64,000 nucleotides of DNA from Sphingomonas lacunae (GTDB lineage Bacteria; Pseudomonadota; Alphaproteobacteria; Sphingomonadales; Sphingomonadaceae), in assembly GCF_012979535.1 (NCBI RefSeq), contig NZ_CP053015.1, positions 2,790,001 through 2,854,000 of the forward strand, in the 5' to 3' direction. The translations under genes and the position numbers were made by a program. Shown here piece after piece: positions 56,085 through 64,000 of this stretch. Below the pieces are notes generated by a model. It saw nothing but the letters and a program-made list of their open reading frames with translations, was not told the origin of the DNA and made no database searches. Within the stretch, counting starts at the first letter, position 1. Each line of letters starts with the position of its first letter.

Positions 56085-56190
56085 GGCGATTCCCTGAATG
56101 AGGCCGACGGCAAAGGTCGGCGCAAGATGGATTTCTCCTTATCCTTAGACCAGGCGGCGCGGCAACGGCAAGGGGCCCTGCCATAGACGA

Positions 56191-56208
56191 AACGCGCTTA
56201 AGAGCGTT
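56191..56208. other. 18-bp near-perfect palindrome, hairpin with T-run
   Basis: AACGCGCTTAAGAGCGTT pairs in eight of nine positions and is followed by further T residues on the plus strand. It lies between the divergent pnt group and the regulator gene. It could be an operator for the regulator or a leader hairpin; no gene ends before it on the plus strand. Confidence 0.4.
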
Positions 56209-56306
56209 TTTACCCTCTTGCCCTATGACGGTTCGGTGACCGGCGGGATAACCGTCCCGACCGGCAGGATGGGGTTTGCGTTTTGGCGACTTTGCAAGGT
56301 GACCGG

Positions 56307-57713
56307 ATGCTGCTGCTGGTGGACAGCGAAGAGGCGCAATGCCGCTTCGTGGCGTCGCTGGCTGCCCGCGGCGGATGGCGCACCCTTTTCGCGGCTGATT
56401 GCGAGCGCGCTGTAGCCACATTGGGTACGCATGACGGGCTGTTACTCGATGCGGTGCTGATTGACGAACGGGCCGCCCGCGGAGGCATTGCCGAAACGAT
56501 CGAGATCATGCGGCAATGGCGCCCTTCCCTGCCCATCATTTTTCTTGCCGAAGCTGGACGGCGCGGCCCGGCGCTGGATGCTCTGCGCGCTGGTGCCAGC
56601 GATTTCCTCGACAAGCCGCTGACCGCTGAACGTCTTCACGCCGCACTTGACCACGCGATTGCGCCGCGGTTCGGCCATGAGTTGCGGCCTCTCTCGGAAA
56701 AATTCGCCGCCCCATTGTCGGTGGAAGAAATCATCGGATCGACGCCAGCCTTTCGCACTGCCCTCGCAATCGCGGCCAAGGCTGCACGCACCCGCGTGCC
56801 AGTGCTGATTGAAGGCGAACCGGGAACAGGCAAGGCTCTGGTCGCTGCCGCTATCCACCATGCAGGATTGCGGCCCCGCGCGCCCTTGGTAGCGGTGGAT
56901 TGCGGCCATCACAGCGATGCGATGATCGGCCCGATGCTGTTCGGCCATGAACGCGGCGCCTTTGCCGGCGCCTTTGAACGGCGGATCGGTGAAATTGCCA
57001 AGGCTGATGGCGGTACGTTGATTCTCGACCGGATCGAACGGCTGCCTCTGGATGCACAGGCACTGCTTGCCGACCTCCTCGAAACCAGCATCGTCACGCC
57101 GATCGGCGGCACGATGAGCCAGCCTGTCGATGTGCGGTTCGTAGCCAGCTCTACCGTTTCGCTGAAACAACGTGCCCGCGACGGCCTGTTCCGCGAGGAT
57201 CTGCTCGCCCGGATAAGCATTGCTGAGGTCAATCTCCCGCCACTGCGCGACCGGCGCGTGGATATTGCCGCACTGGCGCGCCATTTGATGGCTCGTATCG
57301 GTACATTGCCGGGCATGAGCGCCATGTCGCTGTCCCACGATCTGTTGGACGCCTTTGCCGGGTGGCGCTGGCCAGGCAATGTTCGCCAACTCCACGACGC
57401 ATTGGTCCGCGCCGCCTGCAACGCCCAAGGACCACAGCTGGGGCTTGAAGATTTTCCGGGACTTGCCGCCGAGCGGGCCCGCGCGCCTGAGGATATGGGC
57501 GGAGCCAGCCTGATGCCGGGCGACGGTATTGGCGTCACCCTTTATCGCGCAGATGGGAATTTGCGGGCGCTGGCTGATATAGAAGCTGACGTCATCCGTC
57601 TCGCCATCGGCCATTATCGCGGCCGGATGAGCGAAGTCGCGCGCCGCCTCGGCATCGGCCGCTCGACGCTCTATCGCAAGCTGGCCGACCTCGGCATCGA
57701 TACCGCAGCCTGA
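56307..57713 (+). CDS. NtrC-family response regulator with altered AAA+ motifs
   Basis: With ATG 56307 (AAGG upstream; a TTG at 56283 is possible) it has 468 residues. It has a receiver domain (Asp53 in LIDERAARGG, Lys103 in LDKPL), an AAA+ domain and a Fis-type helix-turn-helix near 440-465 (MSEVARRLGIGRSTLYRKL). The Walker A is GEPGTGKAL. Two key sites deviate: the sigma-54-contact GAFTGA loop reads GAFAGA (217-222), and the Walker B, normally LDE, reads LDR (Asp241-Arg242). Loss of the catalytic Glu and the contact Thr suggests it does not activate sigma-54 in the normal way. It may act as a repressor or at other promoters. It is divergent from pnt. Confidence 0.85.
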   Translation: MLLLVDSEEAQCRFVASLAARGGWRTLFAADCERAVATLGTHDGLLLDAVLIDERAARGGIAETIEIMRQWRPSLPIIFLAEAGRRGPALDALRAGASDFLDKPLTAERLHAALDHAIAPRFGHELRPLSEKFAAPLSVEEIIGSTPAFRTALAIAAKAARTRVPVLIEGEPGTGKALVAAAIHHAGLRPRAPLVAVDCGHHSDAMIGPMLFGHERGAFAGAFERRIGEIAKADGGTLILDRIERLPLDAQALLADLLETSIVTPIGGTMSQPVDVRFVASSTVSLKQRARDGLFREDLLARISIAEVNLPPLRDRRVDIAALARHLMARIGTLPGMSAMSLSHDLLDAFAGWRWPGNVRQLHDALVRAACNAQGPQLGLEDFPGLAAERARAPEDMGGASLMPGDGIGVTLYRADGNLRALADIEADVIRLAIGHYRGRMSEVARRLGIGRSTLYRKLADLGIDTAA

Positions 57714-57729
57714 TCCGCGACGGCTGATC

Positions 57730-57793
57730 ATCCCGCCGCCACCGGAGGCCAGGGTCGAACGCTCACAGCCCTGGCTTCCAGTGACGGCGGGAT
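57730..57793 (+). terminator. Long imperfect stem-loop after the regulator gene
   Basis: The outer arms ATCCCGCCG (57730-57738) and CGGCGGGAT (57785-57793) match perfectly. Inner arms GGAGGCCAGGG (57744-57754) and CCCTGGCTTCC (57769-57779) match with one G-T pair, and CAC/GTG links them. The loop is 14 bases. It lies between the regulator stop and the SDR start and may terminate or stabilise the message; the T-tract is weak. Confidence 0.5.
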
Positions 57794-57810
57794 TCTTGTA
57801 GTCCGGGCCC

Positions 57811-58599
57811 ATGACCCTGCTTTCCCCCGACTTCACCAACGCGCATATACTCATTACCGGTGCCGGATCGGGGATTGGCCGCGCCTGTGCCACGGCCCTG
57901 CATGGCATGGGGGCAACCCTGATCCTGGTTGACCGGAACCAGCCGGTGATCGAAGCGGTGCTCGTTGGACAGGAACGGGTGTCCCGTCACGTCGGTGATG
58001 TGGCTGACGAATTTTTCTGGGATGACCTGTCCGGGCACCTGAGCCCGCTGACCCATGCGCTGGTCAACGCCGGTATCGCGGGCGCGGGGTCGATTGAGGC
58101 CCTGCCCTTTGACGAATGGCGACGGGTGATGGCGGTCAATCTCGACGGTGCCTTTCTGACGCTGCGCGCGGCGATACGGGCGATGATCGCACGCCACGCC
58201 CGCGATGGCAGGGGTGGCGCGATTGTCTCCATGGCTTCGGTTTCGGGCATGAAGGCCGAGGCCGGCACGGGGGCCTATGCCGCATCAAAGGCGGGCCTGA
58301 TCCAGTTGACCAAGGTGGCTGCCAAGGAAGGAGCACTGCATCAGATCCGCGTCAATGCGATAGCGCCCGGCGGGGTCGACACACCGATGTGGGACAGCAT
58401 GGACGGCTTTAACGAGTTGGTGGCGGCACAGGGCGGTGACCGTGATGCGGCGATCGCCGGCATGGCCGCGATAGGCGTGCCACTGGGCAGCTATGCCAAA
58501 CCCGATGAAATGGCAGCGCAGGTCGCGTTCCTGTTGAGCAAGGGCGCAGCACATATGACCGGAGCGGTGTTGGTGGCCGACGGCGGTTACAGCCTTTAG
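57811..58599 (+). CDS. Short-chain dehydrogenase/reductase
   Basis: The 262-residue protein is a classical SDR with the cofactor motif TGAGSGIG (16-23), NAG (86-88), catalytic Ser143, Tyr156 and Lys160 (YAASK), and PGGVDTPMW after the active site. DRN at the end of the second strand suggests NAD(H) preference. The substrate cannot be told. It begins 97 bases after the regulator, past the stem-loop, and is convergent with folP, the stops lying 10 bases apart. Confidence 0.92.
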   Translation: MTLLSPDFTNAHILITGAGSGIGRACATALHGMGATLILVDRNQPVIEAVLVGQERVSRHVGDVADEFFWDDLSGHLSPLTHALVNAGIAGAGSIEALPFDEWRRVMAVNLDGAFLTLRAAIRAMIARHARDGRGGAIVSMASVSGMKAEAGTGAYAASKAGLIQLTKVAAKEGALHQIRVNAIAPGGVDTPMWDSMDGFNELVAAQGGDRDAAIAGMAAIGVPLGSYAKPDEMAAQVAFLLSKGAAHMTGAVLVADGGYSL

Positions 58600-58609
58600 C
58601 AGCCCGGAG

Positions 58610-59763
58610 TCACATTCGCGTCAGTGCGGCGTCACGCGTGGCGCGCCAGACGCGCTGCGCCTGACGGGTTTCGCGGACATCATGGACGCGGAGCAGTTGG
58701 GCGCCCTGGCTAATCGCCACGGCTGCAACAGCAACGCTTCCGCCAAGACGGTCCTGCGCGTCGGCCTCCCCATCGACGGCGCCGATGAACCGCTTGCGGC
58801 TGGCAGCGAAAAGGAGCGGACAGCCGAGCGCATGAAATAGCGACAAGGCATTGATAATACGCAGATTATCCTCAACACCCTTGCCAAAGCCGATACCGGG
58901 ATCGACAATGATCTTGTCCCGCGCAACGCCTGCGGCAGTGACGGCGGCAATGCGGGCCTCCAGCCAGTCGAACACGTCAAGCGCAGGATCGGCATATTTG
59001 CCCCCAGGCAACGCCGAGAGGTCATGCGGGTCGCTCTTCTGGCTTGGTGCGTGCATCAATATGACCGGGCAGCCAGCCTTGGCCACGACATCGGTGGCAC
59101 GATCATCATAGGCGAGTGCAGAGACATCATTGACGATGCCCGCCCCGGCGGCGAGCGCGGCCTGCATCACCGCGGCCTTGCGCGTATCGACCGAGACGGC
59201 GACACCGCCACGGGCCAGTCGTTCGATCACCGGCACGACGCGCTCAATCTCGTCGCCTTCCCAGACCAATGGCGCGCCGGGACGGGTTGATTCCCCGCCC
59301 ACGTCGATGAGTGCGGCGCCTGCCGATGCCAAGTCGAACCCGGCGTCGGCAGCGGCCTGTGCATCGACATGTTTGCCGCCGTCAGAGAAACTGTCGGGCG
59401 TGGCGTTGAGGATGCCCATGATCTGGGGTTCTATGAGGCGGACGGTCCGGCCATTGGCTAGCGTGATGGGTGGCCGCGGCGCGGCCACCGCTGCGAGTTG
59501 GGCTGTCGCCCGGGTAGCGACGGGTGCAGGCAGCGCCGCTATCCATTCGGCTATCGAGTCAACAGCGACGAGAGCTTCGCGCTTTGGCGTCGAGGGTCCG
59601 CGCACGGTGATGGCCCATGCGGCGAACCAGAGCATGCCATCACCAATGCGCGCCACCCGGCCATCGAGGCCATGCGGACGCTCGACGAAACAGGCCGGCT
59701 GGCAATAGATACGCGTGTCGGGCGCGAGTAACGGGAGGTCGGCTAGGGTCAGTGGTTCAAACA

Positions 59764-59764
<1 letters not shown>
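58610..59764 (-). CDS. folP: Dihydropteroate synthase with N-terminal extension
   Basis: FolP condenses p-aminobenzoate with dihydropterin diphosphate in folate synthesis. The 384-residue protein has the TIM-barrel motifs GILNATPDSFSDGG (from residue 117), DVGGESTRPGA, DPGIGFGKG and FAASRKRFIG. About 110 residues precede the barrel, compared with almost none in E. coli FolP; that part (FEPLTLADLPLLAPDTRIYC) has no domain I can name. The ATG at 59764 overlaps the ccrM stop as TGATG. Confidence 0.93.
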
Positions 59765-61072
<1,308 letters not shown>

Positions 61073-61102
61073 GGGCATGAAAAATATTTTCGGGGTGGGC
61101 TA

Positions 61103-61681
61103 TCAGAGCCCCAATTCCAGCTGCGCCCGCACCGGCGCGAAGCTTTGCCGGTGCAGCGGACAGGGGCCGAGGCGATCAAGCGCCTCCATATGCTCGGCGG
61201 TGCCATAGCCCTTGTGCCGGGAGAAACCGTAACCGGGGAAGGTGGCGCAGGCTTCGATCATCATCGCGTCACGCGCCTGTTTGGCGATGATCGAGGCGGC
61301 GGAGATGCTGGGCTCCAGCGCGTCACCCCCGACGATGGCCCGCGCCGGCCAGCGCCATGCCTCCACCCTGCCTTGTGGCGTCATATTGCCGTCGATGAGG
61401 ATTTCGGCGTCTCCCTCTATGCCAAGCGCCGCCACCGCCCGGGTCATCGCCAGCATCGTCGCCTGGAAGATGTTGATGCGGTCAATTTCGGCGACATCGA
61501 CGATGCCAATCGCCCAGCGGCACTTGGCCTTGATCTCGGCCTCGAGGTGGATGCGGCGCTTTTCGGAGAGTTTCTTGCTGTCGTTGAGGCCGGTTATGCC
61601 ATCCGGACACAGCAACACCGCCGCCGCCACGACCGGTCCGGCAAGCGGGCCGCGCCCGGCTTCATCGACGCCGATGATCAC
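61103..61681 (-). CDS. rnhB: Ribonuclease HII
   Basis: RNase HII removes ribonucleotides from DNA. I start it at the GTG at 61681 overlapping the thiD stop (GTGA), giving 192 residues beginning [18 protein letters not shown]; a GTG at 61690 is an alternative. The Asp-Glu pair in GVDEAGRG, the [10 protein letters not shown] segment and the C-terminal [13 protein letters not shown] and [13 protein letters not shown] segments are diagnostic. The gap after it to ccrM is 217 bases, so ccrM has its own promoter. Confidence 0.94.
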   Translation of the reverse strand: MIIGVDEAGRGPLAGPVVAAAVLLCPDGITGLNDSKKLSEKRRIHLEAEIKAKCRWAIGIVDVAEIDRINIFQATMLAMTRAVAALGIEGDAEILIDGNMTPQGRVEAWRWPARAIVGGDALEPSISAASIIAKQARDAMMIEACATFPGYGFSRHKGYGTAEHMEALDRLGPCPLHRQSFAPVRAQLELGL

Positions 61682-62826
61682 ACCCGCCACGGAGGAAACC
61701 GGCGATATTCCGCGGCCTGATAGAGGCAGATTTCGTTGCCCGCCGGGTCGGTCAGGCGGGCTTCGCGCCAGCCCCATTCCTCGTCGCGGGGTTGGTGGTC
61801 AAAGCGGACGCCGCGGCGCGAGAGATAGGCGCACCATGCGTCGAGCGCGCCGCTTTCTAGATAGGTGGTCGCGCCGGGCGCGCCTTCGCCGACGTGGATC
61901 GACAGGGTCACGCCGTTTGCCGCCTCGAAGCGGGCATACCCATTGTCGGGACTGTCAACGATCTGGGTGAGGCCAAGCTGGCGGTAGAAAGCGACCGACT
62001 GGTCATAATCGGCGGCTGCGAGCGTGATCTGGTTGAGCGCCGGGCCGGTAAACAGGCCATCGTTGCGCACACTCGCGTGCCCCATCGGCCCATGGCCCTG
62101 CCCCAGCCCCGGCGCATTGTGGAGCGCGAGGCGGACAAAATCGCGGGCGCGGGCGACAGCGGCTTCGAGTGGCAGACCGTCACCAAGGCCGGTGGCAATG
62201 GCGCTGGCGAGCGTGCAGCCGGTGCCGTGGGTGCTGGTCGTGTTGATGCGCGGCGCCTGCCAGGCCGCGAGTTGCACTTTCTCGCCATCGACAATTGCGA
62301 GCAGGTGATCGGTGATCAGCTCATCATCGCTATGCCCGCCCTTGGCGAGCAGCGCGCAGCCGTGCGCCAACACTGCGTCATCCCCGCCAAGCGCGGCGAG
62401 TTCGGGCAGGTTGGGCGTAACAACAGTGGCACGGTCCATCAGCGGGCCAAAGGCGGCGATGGTCGCCTCATCGGCGAGCGACGAGCCGCTGGTGGCGACC
62501 ATGACAGGGTCAAAGACCAGCGGGACCGAGGCGAGGTCAGGCGCGGAGAGGCGCGCGGCGACGGCGTTCAATGTGTCGACGCTGCCGATCATGCCGATCT
62601 TGATGGCATCGACGCCAATGTCCGCGACGACGCTGTCGATCTGGGCAATGACCATCCCGGTCGGGATGGCGTGGACGCCCTGCACGCCAAGCGTATTTTG
62701 CGCGGTAATCGCGGTGATCGCGGTCATGGCATGGCCGCCGAGCATGGTGACGGTCTTTATATCCGCCTGGATGCCCGCGCCGCCGCCGCTGTCCGACCCG
62801 GCGATGATGAGGATGCGGGGAGTCAC
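61678..62826 (-). CDS. thiD: HMP/HMP-P kinase ThiD fused to a VOC domain
   Basis: The frame is continuous over 382 residues from a GTG at 62826, which overlaps the upstream stop (GTGA). Residues 1-250 are ThiD, the ribokinase-fold enzyme that makes hydroxymethylpyrimidine diphosphate for thiamine: [20 protein letters not shown] at the start, DPVMVATSG near 107 and the anion-hole motif [13 protein letters not shown] near 199. Residues from about 264 to 372 form a single VOC/glyoxalase unit ([20 protein letters not shown] to [17 protein letters not shown]). ThiD alone is usually about 260 residues. The role of the added domain is unknown. Confidence 0.9.
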   Translation of the reverse strand: MTPRILIIAGSDSGGGAGIQADIKTVTMLGGHAMTAITAITAQNTLGVQGVHAIPTGMVIAQIDSVVADIGVDAIKIGMIGSVDTLNAVAARLSAPDLASVPLVFDPVMVATSGSSLADEATIAAFGPLMDRATVVTPNLPELAALGGDDAVLAHGCALLAKGGHSDDELITDHLLAIVDGEKVQLAAWQAPRINTTSTHGTGCTLASAIATGLGDGLPLEAAVARARDFVRLALHNAPGLGQGHGPMGHASVRNDGLFTGPALNQITLAAADYDQSVAFYRQLGLTQIVDSPDNGYARFEAANGVTLSIHVGEGAPGATTYLESGALDAWCAYLSRRGVRFDHQPRDEEWGWREARLTDPAGNEICLYQAAEYRRFPPWRV

Positions 62827-63047
62827 CCCTTGTGCTTCCGCTCGGTCGAGGCCGGGTGCGCGGCGAGATGCTTCTTTGCCCGCGTCGGCCGGTCCATCAG
62901 TTCCCCGCCGCAATTGGGGCAGCGCTCGTCAAGCTCATCGGCGCATTCGGCGCAAAAGGTGCATTCGAACGAGCAGATGAACGCGCCATGGGCATGGGCG
63001 GGCAGGTCCGTGCCGCAGCGTTCACAATCGGGGCGCATTTCAAGCAT
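62823..63047 (-). CDS. DUF1272 cysteine-rich protein
   Basis: The 74-residue protein MLEMRPDCERCGTDLP... contains CxxC pairs CERC, CSFEC, CAEC and CPNC (eight cysteines), as in DUF1272 proteins, which probably bind zinc. The tail RPTRAKKHLAAHPASTERKH is basic. AGGATAAGCC before the ATG is a good ribosome site inside the glmM end. It links glmM and thiD with a three-base gap and a GTGA overlap. Function unknown. Confidence 0.9.
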   Translation of the reverse strand: MLEMRPDCERCGTDLPAHAHGAFICSFECTFCAECADELDERCPNCGGELMDRPTRAKKHLAAHPASTERKHKG

Positions 63048-63050
63048 GGC

Positions 63051-64000
63051 TTATCCTGCCGCCTTTTCCACCGCTTCGCAGATACGGTCGACCACCGCCG
63101 TCACCGTGTCACCATTGTCGCCTTCGGCCATGACGCGGATGACGGGTTCGGTGCCAGAGGGACGGATGACGATGCGGCCTGAACCGGCGAGGTCGCGTTC
63201 GCCATCGGCAATCGCCGCCTTGACGCTGTCAGCATCGAGCGGCTTGGCGCCAGAGGCGTAACGGACATTTTTGAGCAGTTGCGGGACCGGATCGAACAGC
63301 TTGAGGAATTCGCTCGCCCGCTTGCCGCTGTCGATCATCGCGGCGAGCACTTGCAGCGCGGCCATGGTGCCGTCGCCGGTGGTGGCATGGTCAATGAGGA
63401 TCATGTGGCCCGACTGTTCGCCGCCGACGTTAAAGCCACCCTCACGCATCCGTTCGAGGACGTAGCGGTCACCCACCTTGGTCCGTTCCAGCGTCAGCCC
63501 TTCGGCCTGCAGGCGGCGTTCGAGGCCGAGGTTCGACATGATGGTGGCGACAATACCACCGCCGCGCAGACGCCCCGCGCCATGCCAGCTGAGGCCAAGC
63601 GCGGCCATGATCTGGTCGCCATCGACAATGGTGCCATGTTCATCGACGACGATCAGCCGGTCGGCGTCGCCATCAAGCGCGATGCCGATATCAGCACCGC
63701 TGGCGACTACGGTTTCCCGGAGCAGCTGCGGATGCGTCGAACCGCACTGGTCGTTGATGTTGCGGCCATTGGGTTCGACGCCGATGGCGATGACCTCGGC
63801 ACCCAGTTCCCACAGCGCGGTCGGTGCGCTGTTGTAGGCGGCGCCATTGGCACAATCGATGACGATCTTTAGCCCGTCGAGCCGGACGCTTTCGGGCAGG
63901 CTGCCCTTGACCGCGTGGATGTAGCGACCACGCGCGTCCTCGATGCGGCGGGCGCGACCGATGTCATTGGGCTTGGCGAGATTGGGGGTGCTTTCAAGCA
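63051..64000 (-). CDS. glmM: Phosphoglucosamine mutase GlmM, N-terminal part beyond window
   Basis: GlmM converts glucosamine-6-phosphate to glucosamine-1-phosphate for UDP-GlcNAc, the precursor used by MurG and MurB substrates. The frame is open from the right edge to TAA at 63051, about 316 residues. Present are the metal-binding DGDADR loop, the sugar-binding GEQSGH and the phosphate-binding [15 protein letters not shown]. The catalytic phosphoserine loop and the start lie outside. It heads the glmM-DUF1272-thiD-rnhB string. Confidence 0.95.
   Translation of the reverse strand, partial: LESTPNLAKPNDIGRARRIEDARGRYIHAVKGSLPESVRLDGLKIVIDCANGAAYNSAPTALWELGAEVIAIGVEPNGRNINDQCGSTHPQLLRETVVASGADIGIALDGDADRLIVVDEHGTIVDGDQIMAALGLSWHGAGRLRGGGIVATIMSNLGLERRLQAEGLTLERTKVGDRYVLERMREGGFNVGGEQSGHMILIDHATTGDGTMAALQVLAAMIDSGKRASEFLKLFDPVPQLLKNVRYASGAKPLDADSVKAAIADGERDLAGSGRIVIRPSGTEPVIRVMAEGDNGDTVTAVVDRICEAVEKAAG

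Noticed and set aside
57730-57793. Stem-loop considered as a possible tRNA
   Set aside because: It folds as one long hairpin, not a cloverleaf; no anticodon arm or CCA-type end is seen.

Overview
The window is about 64 kb of contiguous, high-GC, gene-dense alphaproteobacterial chromosome. The gene content points to the order Sphingomonadales (Sphingopyxis/Sphingorhabdus-like). The pointers are a full dcw cluster, a CcrM-type GANTC methyltransferase, an argS-SPOR-nagZ-scpAB-tatABC string, ispH-thrB-rnhA, a split three-gene pnt transhydrogenase with a tiny aa3-oxidase-type subunit IV ORF beside it, and an interspersed palindrome I associate with sphingomonads. No rRNA, tRNA, CRISPR array, phage or insertion sequence is visible. 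Both ends cut through genes: a TPR protein on the left and glmM on the right.

Layout. (1) 1-19.4 kb, minus strand: mraZ-rsmH-ftsL-ftsI-murE-murF-mraY-murD-ftsW-murG-murC-murB-ddl-ftsQ-ftsA-ftsZ plus a TPR gene. Most junctions are 1-8 base overlaps, so this is one translationally coupled unit that makes lipid II and the divisome. A 10-bp-period GGGGA repeat upstream of mraZ is a candidate MraZ operator. Two GANTC sites precede ftsZ. (2) 19.7-24.8 kb: a GldG-like membrane protein, a small membrane protein and cysteine synthase on the minus strand, divergent from a ZnuD-like TonB receptor with a possible Zur box. (3) 24.8-32.1 kb, minus strand: argS, SPOR protein, nagZ, scpA, scpB, tatA, tatB, tatC, with a lipoprotein gene upstream. 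(4) 32.2-34.7 kb, plus strand: ispH-thrB-rnhA. (5) 34.7-38.0 kb, minus strand: glutaminyl-cyclase-like lipoprotein, DUF1508 protein, D-amino-acid dehydrogenase-like flavoprotein and an alpha/beta hydrolase.

(6) 38.0-45.3 kb, plus strand: Tad/Cpa pilus genes cpaA-cpaB-cpaC-cpaD-cpaE-tadB-tadC. The CpaF ATPase and Flp pilin genes are missing from this locus. (7) 45.3-51.4 kb, minus strand: a tyrosine-catabolism operon (hppD, VOC protein, fumarylacetoacetase-family protein, maiA, MarR regulator). It is preceded by a paired beta-helix protein and diheme cytochrome, and a perfect 18-bp palindrome sits between marR and hppD. (8) 51.4-56.1 kb: DUF2147 protein, a degenerate Asp/Glu racemase, a palindromic repeat, a tandem duplication of the pntB 3' end, and pntB-pntA2-pntA1 with the 39-residue subunit IV. 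(9) 56.3-64 kb: a sigma-54-type regulator whose key ATPase and sigma-contact motifs are altered, an SDR, folP-ccrM, a 217-bp gap holding seven GANTC sites, then rnhB, a thiD-VOC fusion, a DUF1272 protein and glmM.

The most notable signals are the GANTC cluster upstream of the GANTC methyltransferase gene itself, the ThiD-glyoxalase fusion, the degenerate enhancer-binding protein, the Tad locus without its ATPase, and the racemase homologue lacking its second catalytic cysteine.
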